Below are positions 1 to 11,343 of a stretch of 64,000 nt of DNA, piece after piece. The position numbers and the translations under genes were made by a program. Where the stretch lies: contig JADJQA010000024.1 in assembly GCA_016712985.1 (NCBI GenBank), positions 1 to 64,000 of the forward strand, read 5' to 3'. Under the pieces are notes generated by a model. That model was not told where the DNA came from and ran no database searches. It was given only the letters and a program-made list of their open reading frames with translations. Source of the stretch: Sulfuritalea sp. (GTDB lineage: Bacteria; Pseudomonadota; Gammaproteobacteria; Burkholderiales; Rhodocyclaceae). Position 1 is the stretch's first letter. Each line of letters starts with the position of its first letter.

Positions 1-3000
1 GCTCAACCGCCCCTGGGCAGCACCAACCTGGGAGGCGTTCCAGCACCGCTGCAAAGATCACTTGAAGTTAGAGCTGCCAGGGTGGCGGCGCTGACCAGCA
101 CCCGGTTGAACCTGATGCCAGACCAGCGACGTGGCGGCGCTGACCACGACACTGAGTGAGGAAACAACCTGACCAAAGCACGCAATGAACGGACTGGACA
201 GCACGCACCTGGGGGCGCTGTCCACCGCAGAGTAGCGGGCCTCTCAGCCGCACGTTGGGGGGGCGCGCGCGACCACTCACCAACCTTAACATGGCCCGAC
301 CACCCGCAGGTAATGGACTTTGAACTTTCAGGACGCCGACACCTAGAGCAGCACGCAGCTCAACGCCCTGCAGACCAGCGATATGCTTTGGAGACTTTGC
401 TTTGTCCACTGTTGTCTTGACGGAGCCCTAAGAACAGCTTTAAACTCGAAAGCCCTGACCAGCACCAACCTGCGAGGCGCTATCCACCGCGCAGACCGCG
501 ACACACGCCTTCAGGCTGGGCCAGCCAACCTGGGCAGCACGCAACTCGACGCCCTGGACCGGCAGGCATCTTGGCGCTGTCCCACCACGACGATGGCGAA
601 ACTGACGACAACTCAACGCCACAAAGCCCCGGCGGCACTGGCTTCCGGAGGGAGCGTTCCGGCACCGCGCAGATAGCGAGGAGTGCGACCTGCGAAGTGA
701 CGAAAGCGCTAACCACGACGCAGTTGAACCTGATACAGACCAACGACGTGGCGGCGCTGACCACGACGCAAGAGTGGTAGTGACCAAGCCCGCAGTTGAA
801 CGGACTGGACAGCGCGCACCACCCGGAACGCCCATCCACTGCACCGGAGTGGCCCAGGCCCTCCAGAGCGCAGTTCCAACGCCTTGTCTGCACCCAACCT
901 GGGTGCGCTGACCATCCACGCAAGGAGTGTCGGGGCTGAAACACCATAGCCGCCGCCAACCTGACCGGCTTTGCAGCTCAGCCACCTGGAACCCAGAGGA
1001 GCGAAACTGCGAAATGGCGGCGCCTTTGCTAATCTTACGATTGGCGGGCACAAACAACACGCAGCTCAATGCTTTGACCAACGCAAGCACCAGCAGGCGC
1101 TATCCACCACTTTGAAAGCCGCGGCGCTTCGAAAACACCATGGAGGCCGCCGGCCTGAGCACGACGCAGCTCGGCGCCCTGCAGAACAAGCGGTAATGCC
1201 GTGGCGCTGTCCCCCGCGGCTTTGGCGAGCCTGACGCCACGACCCAGCTCAACGCACGGGCGTACAAAGCACAGAGCGGGAGCGGTTTATGAACTTGGAG
1301 CGACGCGAAAGTTGACCACCCACTTGCAGGGTGACGCAGAAAACCAAAGCGCAGCCAGTTGAGAACCTGATGCAGACCAGCGACGTGGCGGCGCTGACCT
1401 GAAGTGAAAACAGCCTGACCAGCACGGGTCCGAGGAGCGGACTGGGCGGCGCGCACCCCTGGGGGCGCTGTCCCCCGCTTTGGTGGCAGGGCCTCTCCAG
1501 CCTTTGATTGGGCGCCCGCCATCACTGCACCAAGCACCGGGTGCGCTGACCACCTTGAAGTGTCGAGCCTGAGCTTGCACCATGGAGCCCGCCAACCTGA
1601 GCAGCACGCAGCTCAACGCCCTGCAGACCAGCGACATGGGGGCGATCCCCCCGGCGACGGTGGCGAGCCTGAAGCAGCACGCGACTCAATATGCCCTGAC
1701 CAGCACCAACCTGCAGGCGCTATCCACCGCGCAAGCCGCGGCGCTGGGGGGCTTTCACCACGCAGACCGCCAACCTGAGCAGCACGCAACTCGACGCTCC
1801 CTTTTTTTGCGGACCAGCGACGTCGCGGGCGCTGTCCACCTGCGACCGGTGGCGAGCCCTGACCACGACCCAGCTCAACGCCTGGGCAGCACGGCAACAC
1901 AGGAGCGTTCAGCACCGCGCAGGTCGCGGAGTTGACCACCACGCAAGTGGCGGCGCTGACCAGCACGCAGTTGAACCTGATGCAGACCAGCGACGTGGCG
2001 GCGCTGACCACGACGCAAGTGAGCAGCCTGACCAGCACGCAGTTGAACGGACTGGACAGCACGCACCTGGGGCGCTGTCCACCGCGCAGGTGGCGGGCCT
2101 CTCCAGCACGCAGTTGAACGCCTTGTCCGCCACCAACCTGGGTGCGCTGACCACCACGCAAGTGTCGGGCCTGAACCGCAGGCCGCCAACCTGAGCAACA
2201 CGCAGCTCAACGCCCGCAGACCAGCGACGTCCGCGGCGCTGTCCACCGCGGTGGCGAAGGCCTGAGCAGCACGCAGCTCAATGCCTGACCAGCACCAACC
2301 TGCAGGCGCTATCCACCGCGCAAGCCCGCGCGCTGAGCACCGCAGGCCGCCAACCTGAGCAGCACGCAACTCGACGCCCTGCAGACCAGCGACGTCGCGG
2401 CGCTGTCCACCGCGGCGGTGGCGAGCCTGACCCCGACCCAGCTCAACGCCCTGGGCGGCACCAGCCTGGGGCGTTCAGCACCGCGCAGGTCGCAGATTGA
2501 CCACCACGCAAGTAGCGGCGCTGACCAGCACGCAGTTGACCTGATGCAGACCAGCGACGTGGCGGCGCTGACCAACGCAGCCTGACCAGCAGAGTTGAAC
2601 GGACTGGACAGCGCGCACCTGGGGGCGCTGTCCACCGCGCAGGTGGCGGGCCCCCCCAGCTTGAACGCCTTGTCACCACCAACCTGGGTGCGCTGACCAC
2701 CACGCAAGTGTCGGGCCTGAGCACCACCCAGGCCGCCAACCTGGGCAGCACGCAGCTCAACGCCCTGCAGACCAGCGACATCGCGGCGCTGTCCACCGGT
2801 GGCAGTAGAGCCTGAGCAGCACGCAGCTCAATGCCCTGACCAGCACCAACCTGCAGGCGCTATCCACCGCAAGCCGCGGCGCTGAGCACCGCAGGCCGCC
2901 AGCCTGAGCAGCACGCAACTCGACGCCCTGCCAGACCAGCGACGTCGCGGCGCTTGTCCACCGTGGCGGTGGCGAGCCTGACCTACGACCCAGCTCAACG

Positions 3001-6000
3001 CCCTGGGCAGCACCACCTGGGAGCGTTCAGCACCGCGCAGGTAGCGAAGTTGACCACCACGCAAGTGGCGGCGCTGACCAGCACGCAGTTGAACCTGATG
3101 CAGACCAGCGACGTGGCGGCGCTGACCACGACGCAAGTGAGCACCCTGACCAGCACGCAGTTGAACGGACTGGACAGCACGCACCTGGGGCGCTGTCCAC
3201 CGCGCAGGTGGCGGGCCTCTCCAGCACGCAGTTGAACGCCTTGTCCACCACCAACCTGGGTGCGCTGACCACCACGCAAGTGTCGGGCCTGAGCACCACG
3301 CAGGCCGCCAACCTGAGCAGCACGCAGCTCAACGCCCTGCAGACCAGCGACGTCGCGGCGCTGTCCACCGCGGCAGTGGCGAGCCTGAGCAGCACGCAGC
3401 TCAATGCCCTGACCAGCACCAACCTGCAGGCGCTATCCACCGCGCAAGCCGCGGCGCTGAGCACCACGCAGGCCGCCAACCTGAGCAGCACGCAACTCGA
3501 TAGCACGCAGTTGAACGCCTTGTCCACCACCAACCTGGGTGCGCTGACCACCACGCAAGTGTCGGGCCTGAGCACCACGCAGGCCGCCAACCTGAGCAGC
3601 ACGCAGCTCAACGCCCTGCAGACCAGCGACGTCGCGGCGCTGTCCACCGCGGCGGTGGCGAGCCTGAGCAGCACGCAGCTCAATGCCCTGACCAGCACCA
3701 ACCTGCAGGCGCTATCCACCGCGCAAGCCGCGGCGCTGAGCACCACGCAGGCCGCCAACCTGAGCAGCACGCAACTCGACGCCCTGCAGACCAGCGACGT
3801 CGCGGCGCTGTCCACCGCGGCGGTGGCGAGCCTGACCACGACCCAGCTCAACGCCTGGGGCAGCACCAACCTGGGAGCGTTCAGCACCGCGCAGGTAGCG
3901 AAGTTGACCACCACGCAAGTGGCGGCGCTGACCAGCACGCAGTTGAACCTGATGCAGACCAGCGACGTGGCGGCGCTGACCACGACGCAAGTGAGCACCC
4001 TGACCAGCACGCAGTTGAACGGACTGGACAGCCGCACCGGGGGCGCTGTCCACCGCGCAGGTGGCGGGCCTCTCCAGCACGCAGTTGAACGCCTTGTCCA
4101 CCACCAACCTGGGTGCGCTGACCACCACGCAGAGTGTCGGGCCTGAGCACCACGCAGGCCGCCAACCTGAGCAGCACGCAGCTCAACGCCCTGCAGACCA
4201 GCGACGTCGCGGCGCTGTCCCACCGCGGCGGTGGCGAGCCTGGGCAGCACGCAGCTCAATGCCCTGACCAGCACCAACCTGCAGGCGCTATCCACCGCGC
4301 AAGCCGCGGCGCTGAGCACCACGCAGGCCGCCAACCTGAGCAGCACGCAACTCGACGCCCTGCAGACCAGCGACGTCGCGGCGCTGTCCACCGCGGCGGT
4401 GGCGAGCCTGACCCTGACCCAGCTCAACGCCCTGGGCAGCACCAACCTGGGAGCGTTCAGCACCGCGCAGGTCGCGAAGTTGACCACCACGCAAGTGGCG
4501 GCGCTGACCAGCACGCAGTTGAACCTGATGCAGACCAGCGACGTGGCGGCGCTGACCACGACGCAAGTGAGCAGCCTGACCAGCACGCAGTTGAACGGAC
4601 TGGACAGCACGCACCTGGGGCGCTGTCCACCGCGCAGGTGGCGGGCCTCTCCAGCACGCAGTTGAACGCCTTGTCCACCACCAACCTGGGTGCGCTGACC
4701 ACCACGCAAGTGTCGGGACTGAGCACCACGCAGGCCGCCAACCTGAGCAGCACGCAGCTCAACGCCCTGCAAACCAGCGACGTCGCGGCGCTGTCCACCG
4801 CAGCGGTGGCGAGCCTGAGCAGCACGCAGCTCAATGCCCTGACCAGCACCAACCTGCAGGCGCTATCCACCGCGCAAGCCGCGGCGCTGAGCACCACGCA
4901 GGCCGCCAACCTGAGCAGCACGCAACTCGACGCCCTGCAGACCAGCGACGTCCGGCGCTGTCCACCGCGGCGGTGGCGAGCCTGACCACGACCCAGCTCA
5001 ACGCCTGGGCAGGCACCAACCCGGAGCGTTCAGCACCGCGCAGGTCGCGAAGTTGACCACCACGCAAGTGGCGGCGCTGACCAGCACGCAGTTGAACCTG
5101 ATGCAGACCAGCGACGTGGCGGCGCTGACCACGACGCAAGTGAGCACCCTGACCAGCACGCAGTTGAACGGACTGGACAGCACGCACCTGGGGCGCTGTC
5201 CACCGCGCAGGTGGCGGGCCTCTCCAGCACGCAGTTGAACGCCTTGTCCACCACCAACCTGGGTGCGCTGACCACCACGCAAGTGTCGGGCCTGAGCACC
5301 ACGCAGGCCGCCAACCTGAGCAGACGCAGCTCAACGCCCTGCAGACCAGCGACGTCGCGGCGCTGTCCACCGCGGCGGTGGCGAGCCTGAGCAGCACGCA
5401 GCTCAATGCCCTGACCAGCACCAACCTGCAGGCGCTATCCACCGCGCAAAGCCGCGGCGCTGAGCACCACGCAGGCCGCCAACCTGAGCAGCACGCAACT
5501 CGACGCCCTGCAGACCAGCGACGTCGCGGCGCTGTCCACCGCGGCGGTGGCGAGCCTGACCACGACCCAGCTCAACGCCCTGGGCGGCACCAACCAAGGA
5601 GCGTTCAGCACCGCGCAGGTAGCGAAGCTGACCACCACGCGCGGCGGCGCTGACCAGCACGCAGTTGAACCTGATGCAGACCAGCGACGTGGCGGCGCTG
5701 ACCACGACGCAAGTGAGCACCCTGACCAGCACGCAGTTGAACGGACTGGACAGCACGCACCTGGGGGCGCTGTCCACCGCGCAGGTGGCGGGCCTCTCCA
5801 GCACGCAGTTGAACGCCTTGTCCACCACCAACCTGGGTGCGCTGACCACCACGCAAGTGTCGGGCCTGAGCACCACGCAGGCCGCCAACCTGAGCAGCAC
5901 GCAGCTCAACGCCCTGCAGACCAGCGACGTCGCGGCGCTGTCCACCGCGGCGGTGGCGAGCCTGAGCAGCACGCAGCTCAATGCCCTGACCAGCACCAAC

Positions 6001-9000
6001 CTGCAGGCGCTATCCACCGCGCAAGCCGCGGCGCTGAGCACCACGCAGGCCGCCAACCTGGAGCAGCACGCAACTCGACGCCCTGCAGACCAGCGACGTC
6101 GCGGCGCTGTCCACCGCGGCGGTGGCGAGCCTGACCACGACCCAGCTCAACGCCCTGGGCAGCACCAACCTGGGAGCGTTCAGCACCGCGCAGGTCGCGA
6201 AGTTGACCACCACGCAAGTGGCGGCGCTGACCAGCACGCAGTTGAACCTGATGCAGACCAGCGACGTGGCGGCGCTGACCACGACGCAAGTGAGCACCCT
6301 GACCAGCACGCAGTTGAACGGACTGGACAGCACGCACCGGGGGCGCTGTCCACCGCGCAGGTGGCGGGCCCCTCCAGCACGCAGTTGAACGCCTTGTCCA
6401 CCACCAACCTGGGTGCGCTGACCACCACGCAAGTGTCGGGCCTGAGCACCACGCAGGCCGCCAACCTGAGCAGCACGCAGCTCAACGCCCTGCAGACCAG
6501 CGACGTCGCGGCGCTCCACCACCGCGGCGGTGGCGAGCCTGAGCAGCACGCAGCTCAATGCCCTGACCAGCACCAACCTGCAGGCGCTATCCACCGCGCA
6601 AGCCGCGGCGCTGAGCACCACGCAGGCCGCCAACCTGAGCAGCACGCAACTCGACGCCCTGCAGACCAGCGACGTCGCGGCGCTGTCCACCGCGGCGGTG
6701 GCGAGCCTGACCACGACCCAGCTCAACGCCCTGGGCAGCACCAACCTGGGAGCGTTCAGCACCGCGCAGGTCGCGAAGTTGACCACCACGCAAGTGGCGG
6801 CGCTGACCAGCACGCAGTTGAACCTGATGCAGACCAGCGACGTGGCGGCGCTGACCACGACGCAAGTGAGCACCCTGAGCAGCACGCAGTTGAACGGACT
6901 GGACAGCACGCACCGGGGCGCTGTCCACCGCGCAGGTGGCGGGCCTCTCCAGCACGCAGTTGAACGCCTTGTCCACCACCAACCTGGGTGCGCTGACCAC
7001 CACGCAAGTGTCGGGCCTGAGCACCACGCAGGCCGCCAACCTGAGCAGCACGCAGCTCAACGCCCTGCAGACCAGCGACGTCGCGGCGCTGTCCACCGCG
7101 GCGGTGGCGAGCCTGAGCAGCACGCAGCTCAATGCCCTGACCAGCACCAACCTGCAGGCGCTATCCACGCGCAAGCCGCGGCGCTGAGCACCACGCAGGC
7201 CGCCAACCTGAGCAGCACGCAACTCGACGCCCTGCAGACCAGCGACGTCGCGGCGCTGTCCACCGCGGCGGTGGCGAGCCTGACCCACGACCCAGCTCAA
7301 CGCCCTGGGCAGCACCAACCTGGGAGCGTTCAGCACCGCGCAGGTAGCGAAGCTGACCACCACGCAAGTGGCGGCGCTGACCAGCACGCAGTTGAACCTG
7401 ATGCAGACCAGCGACGTGGCGGCGCTGACCACGACGCAAGTGAGCACCCTGACCAGCACGCAGTTGAACGGACTGGACAGCACGCACCTGGGGCGCTGTC
7501 CACCGCGCAGGTGGCGGGCCTCTCCAGCACGCAGTTGAACGCCTTGTCCACCACCAACCTGGGTGCGCTGACCACCACGCAAGTGTCGGGCCTGAGCACC
7601 ACGCAGGCCGCCAACCTGAGCAGCACGCAGCTCAACGCCCTGCAGACCAGCGACGTCGCGGCGCTGTCCACCGCGGCGGTGGCGAGCCTGAGCAGCACGC
7701 AGCTCAATGCCCTGACCAGCACCAACCTGCAGGCGCTATCCACCGCGCAAGCCGCGGCGCTGAGCACCACGCAGGCCGCCAACCTGAGCAGCACGCAACT
7801 CGACGCCCTGCAGACCAGCGACGTCGCGGCGCTGTCCACCGCGGCGGTGGCGAGCCTGACCACGACCCAGCTCAACGCCCTGGGCAGCACCAACCTGGGA
7901 GCGTTCAGCACCGCGCAGGTCGCGAAGTTGACCACCACGCAAGTGGCGGCGCTGACCAGCACGCAGTTGAACCTGATGCAGACCAGCGACGTGGCGGCGC
8001 TGACCACGACGCAAGTGAGCAGCCTGACCAGCACGCAGTTGAACGGACTGGACAGCACGCACCTGGGGGCGCTGTCCACCGCGCAGGTGGCGGGCCTCTC
8101 CAGCACGCAGTTGAACGCCTTGTCCACCACCAACCTGGGTGCGCTGACCACCACGCAAGTGTCGGGCCTGAGCACCACGCAGGCCGCCAACCTGAGCAGC
8201 ACGCAGCTCAACGCCCTGCAGACCAGCGACGTCGCGGCGCTGTCCACCGCGGCGGTGGCGAGCCTGAGCAGCACGCAGCTCAATGCCCTGACCAGCACCA
8301 ACCTGCAGGCGCTATCCACCGCGCAAGCCGCGGCGCTGAGCACCACGCAGGCCGCCAACCTGAGCAGCACGCAACTCGACGCCCTGCAGACCAGCGACGT
8401 CGCGGCGCTGTCCACCGCGGCGGTGGCGAGCCTGACCACGACCCAGCTCAACGCCCTGGGCAGCACCAACCTGGGAGCGTTCAGCACCGCGCAGGTCGCG
8501 AAGTTGACCACCACGCAAGTGGCGGCGCTGACCAGCACGCAGTTGAACGGGATGCAGACCAGCGACATGGGGGCGCTGACCACGGCGCACGTGGGGAGCC
8601 TGGCCAGCACGCAATTGAACGGACTGGACAGCACGCACCTGGGGCGCTGTCCACCGCGCAGGTGGCGGGCCTCTCCAGCACGCAGTTGAACGCCTTGTCC
8701 ACCACCAACCTGGGTGCGCTGACCACCACGCAAGTGTCGGGCCTGAGCACCACGCAGGCCGCCAACCTGAGCAGCACGCAGCTCAACGCCCTGCAGACCA
8801 GCGACGTCGCGGCGCTGTCCACCGCGGCGGTGGCGAGCCTGAGCAGCACGCAGCTCAATGCCCTGACCAGCACCAACCTGCAGGCGCTATCCACCGCGCA
8901 AGCCGCGGCGCTGAGCACCACGCAGGCCGCCAACCTGAGCAGCACGCAACTCGACGCCCTGCAGACCAGCGACGTCGCGGCGCTGTCCACCGCGGCGGTG

Positions 9001-10034
9001 GCGAGCCTGACCACGACCCAGCTCAACGCCCTGGGCAGCACCAACCTGGGAGCGTTCAGCACCGCGCAGGTAGCGAAGTTGACCACCACGCAAGTGGCGG
9101 CGCTGACCAGCACGCAGTTGAACCTGATGCAGACCAGCGACGTGGCGGCGCTGACCACGACGCAAGTGAGCAGCCTGACCAGCACGCAGTTGAACGGACT
9201 GGACAGCACGCACCGGGGGCGCTGTCCACCGCGCAGGTGGCGGGCCTCTCCAGCACGCAGTTGAACGCCTTGTCCACCACCAACCTGGGTGCGCTGACCA
9301 CCACGCAAGTGTCGGGCCTGAGCACCACGCAGGCCGCCAACCTGAGCAGCACGCAGCTCAACGCCCTGCAGACCAGCGACGTCGCGGCGCTGTCCACCGC
9401 GGCGGTGGCGAGCCTGAGCAGCACGCAGCTCAATGCCCTGACCAGCACCAACCTGCAGGCGCTATCCACCGCGCAAGCCGCGGCGCTGAGCACCACGCAG
9501 GCCGCCAACCTGAGCAGCACGCAACTCGACGCCCTGCAGACCAGCGACGTCGCGGCGCTGTCCACCGCGGCGGTGGCGAGCCTGACCACGACCCAGCTCA
9601 ACGCCTGGGCAGCACCAACCTGGGGCGTTCAGCACCGCGCAGGTAGCGAAGTTGACCACCACGCAAGTGGCGGCGCTGACCAGCACGCAGTTGAACCTGA
9701 TGCAGACCAGCGACGTGGCGGCGCTGACCACGACGCAAGTGAGCAGCCTGACCAGCACGCAGTTGAACGGACTGGACAGCACGCACCTGGGGCGCTGTCC
9801 ACCGCGCAGGTGGCGGGCCTCTCCAGCACGCAGTTGAACGCCCTGTCCACCACCAACCTGGGTGCGCTGACCACCACGCAAGTGTCGGGCCTGAGCACCA
9901 CGCAGGCCGCCAACCTGAGCAGCACGCAGCTCAACGCCCTGCAGACCAGCGACATCGCGGCGCTGTCCACCGCGGCGGTGGCGAGCCTGAGCAGCACGCA
10001 GCTCAATGCCCTGACCAGCACCAACCTGCAGGCG
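1..10034 (+). repeat. 576-bp higher-order tandem repeat made of 24-bp octapeptide units
   Basis: The marker CGGGCCTCTCCAGCACGCAG recurs at about 2095, 3211, 4066, 4645, 5216, 5790, 6367 (variant), 6941, 7516, 8091, 8666, 9241 and 9814, with degraded copies near 240, 850, 1490 and 2650. Spacing is 573-579 bp in the clean part, against an ideal of 576 bp, which is 24 units of 24 bp (192 residues). A shortened copy joins the eighth octapeptide to the twenty-first near 3500, as expected from unequal recombination. Copies from 3.2 to 9.9 kb are almost identical, so the array has been homogenised recently. A variant module (QTSDMGA, LTTAHVGS) occurs near 8550-8600. The array ends near 10034, where the unit sequence starts to diverge. 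Confidence 0.93.
6530..8689 (+). CDS. Longest run of the octapeptide-repeat gene, frame partly compensated (fragment)
   Basis: This 719-codon open stretch is the longest piece of the giant repeat gene as the sequence stands. Octapeptides such as LSSTQLNA, LQTSDVAA and LTTTQVAA follow each other, except for two short segments (about 6910-7180 and 7285-7490) where paired one-base changes throw the frame off and restore it. The ATG at its left end is an internal codon, not a start, and its right end is a frame break at the recurrent lesion in the octad LDSTHLGA. It should not be treated as a separate gene. Ser/Thr at the first positions followed by Gln/Asp suggests repeated helix caps, so a helical solenoid is possible, but this is inference. 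Confidence 0.55.
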   Translation: MASLSSTQLNALTSTNLQALSTAQAAALSTTQAANLSSTQLDALQTSDVAALSTAAVASLTTTQLNALGSTNLGAFSTAQVAKLTTTQVAALTSTQLNLMQTSDVAALTTTQVSTLSSTQLNGLDSTHRGAVHRAGGGPLQHAVERLVHHQPGCADHHASVGPEHHAGRQPEQHAAQRPADQRRRGAVHRGGGEPEQHAAQCPDQHQPAGAIHAQAAALSTTQAANLSSTQLDALQTSDVAALSTAAVASLTHDPAQRPGQHQPGSVQHRAGSEADHHASGGADQHAVEPDADQRRGGADHDASEHPDQHAVERTGQHAPGALSTAQVAGLSSTQLNALSTTNLGALTTTQVSGLSTTQAANLSSTQLNALQTSDVAALSTAAVASLSSTQLNALTSTNLQALSTAQAAALSTTQAANLSSTQLDALQTSDVAALSTAAVASLTTTQLNALGSTNLGAFSTAQVAKLTTTQVAALTSTQLNLMQTSDVAALTTTQVSSLTSTQLNGLDSTHLGALSTAQVAGLSSTQLNALSTTNLGALTTTQVSGLSTTQAANLSSTQLNALQTSDVAALSTAAVASLSSTQLNALTSTNLQALSTAQAAALSTTQAANLSSTQLDALQTSDVAALSTAAVASLTTTQLNALGSTNLGAFSTAQVAKLTTTQVAALTSTQLNGMQTSDMGALTTAHVGSLASTQLNGLDSTHLGRCPPRRWRASPARS

Positions 10035-11051
10035 CTGGAGACAACGGACATTGCGGCCCTGACATCGACGCAAGTCGGCGCCATGACGACGACCCAGTTG
10101 TCGAGTCTAACGATGGCGCAGGTGGATTCGCTGACAGGCACCCAGTCGCTCAATGCTGCCCAGGTAGTCGCACTCTTGTCCGTGGCTACACCACTGGTTC
10201 TCGACTTGAACGGTGACGGTGTCCACACTCGCGGTATTGGAGCCGGCGTCAAGTTCGATCTCGACGCAACGGGCCATGCGAGCAATGTCGGATGGGTGTC
10301 GGCCCAAGACGGATTCTTGACTCTTGATCGCAACGATGATGGCAAAGTCAATGATGGATCGGAACTCTTCGGCAGCGCTACCGTGCTTTCGACCGGCACC
10401 ATGGCACAGGATGGCTTCCAGGCGTTGCGCGATCTCGACACCAATGGCGACGGGCTAATCAATGCCAGCGATGCCCAATTCGCCGATCTCAAGGTCTGGA
10501 CCGATACCAACCAGGATGGCGTCAGCGAAACAACCGAACTGCATACCCTGACCGACGTTGGGATCACGCAGATCAGTCTGGATGCGCAGCACATCTCGGT
10601 GATGGACCAAGGCAACTGGATCGGCCTGGAGTCGACCTTTACTACGGCGGATGGACACATCCATGCGCTCGCCGATGTCTGGTTGCAGATCAACCAGGGG
10701 CAAAATCAGAACATCGATCTCACCGCGGTGAATGCGGGCAAATTGCCGTTGGAAGGCATGCCGAAGATCGACCTCTCGGGCAACGGCGGCCACGGCGACA
10801 CCGTGACACTGGATGTAAGGGCGGTCGAGAAGCTGGGGCAGGTGGATCTGGTGGTGAATGATCAGACCGGCCACGGGCACATTCAGATGATGATTCAGGG
10901 CGATGCCAACGACACGGTCAATATTGTCGATGCCAAGCAATGGCACGACGCCGGCACCACGGTGGTCGATGGGCAGGACTATCATTTGCTCAATGACGGC
11001 AACATGCAATTGCTGGTTGGAGTCAAGCTTCACCACGACCCGGCAGGCTAG
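9237..11051 (+). CDS. C-terminal part of the giant repeat protein with calcium-binding module
   Basis: This open stretch of 604 codons holds the last one and a half higher-order repeats and the non-repetitive C-terminus. Out-of-frame residues between 9602 and 9787 come from two compensating base losses. From about 10181 it reads PLVLDLNGDGVHT, then LDRNDDGKVNDGSELFG, then LDTNGDGLINASDAQF, all EF-hand-like DxDxDG loops, and ends with a module containing DTVNIVDAKQWHD and NMQLLVGVKL. This arrangement is typical of the C-termini of large RTX/VCBS-type proteins exported by type I secretion, where calcium folds the protein outside the cell. Base composition changes at 10034, where codons become ordinary for the genome. 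The stop is TAG at 11049. No neighbour in the window is an obvious partner. Confidence 0.7.
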   Translation: MAGLSSTQLNALSTTNLGALTTTQVSGLSTTQAANLSSTQLNALQTSDVAALSTAAVASLSSTQLNALTSTNLQALSTAQAAALSTTQAANLSSTQLDALQTSDVAALSTAAVASLTTTQLNAWAAPTWGVQHRAGSEVDHHASGGADQHAVEPDADQRRGGADHDASEQPDQHAVERTGQHAPGALSTAQVAGLSSTQLNALSTTNLGALTTTQVSGLSTTQAANLSSTQLNALQTSDIAALSTAAVASLSSTQLNALTSTNLQALETTDIAALTSTQVGAMTTTQLSSLTMAQVDSLTGTQSLNAAQVVALLSVATPLVLDLNGDGVHTRGIGAGVKFDLDATGHASNVGWVSAQDGFLTLDRNDDGKVNDGSELFGSATVLSTGTMAQDGFQALRDLDTNGDGLINASDAQFADLKVWTDTNQDGVSETTELHTLTDVGITQISLDAQHISVMDQGNWIGLESTFTTADGHIHALADVWLQINQGQNQNIDLTAVNAGKLPLEGMPKIDLSGNGGHGDTVTLDVRAVEKLGQVDLVVNDQTGHGHIQMMIQGDANDTVNIVDAKQWHDAGTTVVDGQDYHLLNDGNMQLLVGVKLHHDPAG

Positions 11052-11343
11052 GAGCCTGCTGCCAGAGCATTATTTTCGCTGCCGGTTTCCCGCCGTGGCG
11101 CAACCGGCACTTCCATTTCCGGAATGGCAGACCTGCGTCCATTGGGTCGTCGCCAAGCTCAGGTGTTCCAGATCCCTTCGGTTCTGACTGGGTCTATAGT
11201 GCAGGCTCTCCGTCGGGCGCTGCTCACCAAAGCCTTGTTCAAGGCCACCGATCCAGAGAGCTATCGTGGATACTTGCCGGGCTTCCGGCGAGCGCCGGTG
11301 AACCCGTCGCTGGATTTTCTGGCTGCATGATCAAGGGGTACGG

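Larger units (their letters stand above)
1..11051 (+). pseudogene. Giant octapeptide-repeat secreted protein, 5' end outside window, frame broken many times
   Basis: One gene runs from before the left edge to the stop at 11051. About 10 kb encode tandem octapeptides of the form L-[ST]-[ST]-x-[QDN]-[LVA]-x-[ASGN], then about 300 residues without repeats carry Asp-rich calcium loops. Reading it as one protein requires correcting many one-base losses; each broken stretch resumes the same octapeptide pattern in another frame, so the decay is indels, not divergence. The C-terminal module resembles the ends of giant type I secreted adhesins, so a cell-surface or extracellular role is inferred. No type I transporter gene is in the window. 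The first 3 kb are much more corrupted than the rest, as expected at a low-coverage contig end. It is listed as broken because no continuous frame exists as given; the living gene may be intact. Confidence 0.75.

Noticed and set aside
3027..8733. Long minus-strand open frames in the repeat array (up to 581 codons)
   Set aside because: The unit length is a multiple of three, so any frame without a stop in one unit stays open in all. The products are Cys/Arg/Val-rich and the C-terminal calcium module lies on the plus strand.
1..10034. CRISPR-like array
   Set aside because: Repeats are contiguous 24-bp coding units without unique spacers, and no cas genes are present.
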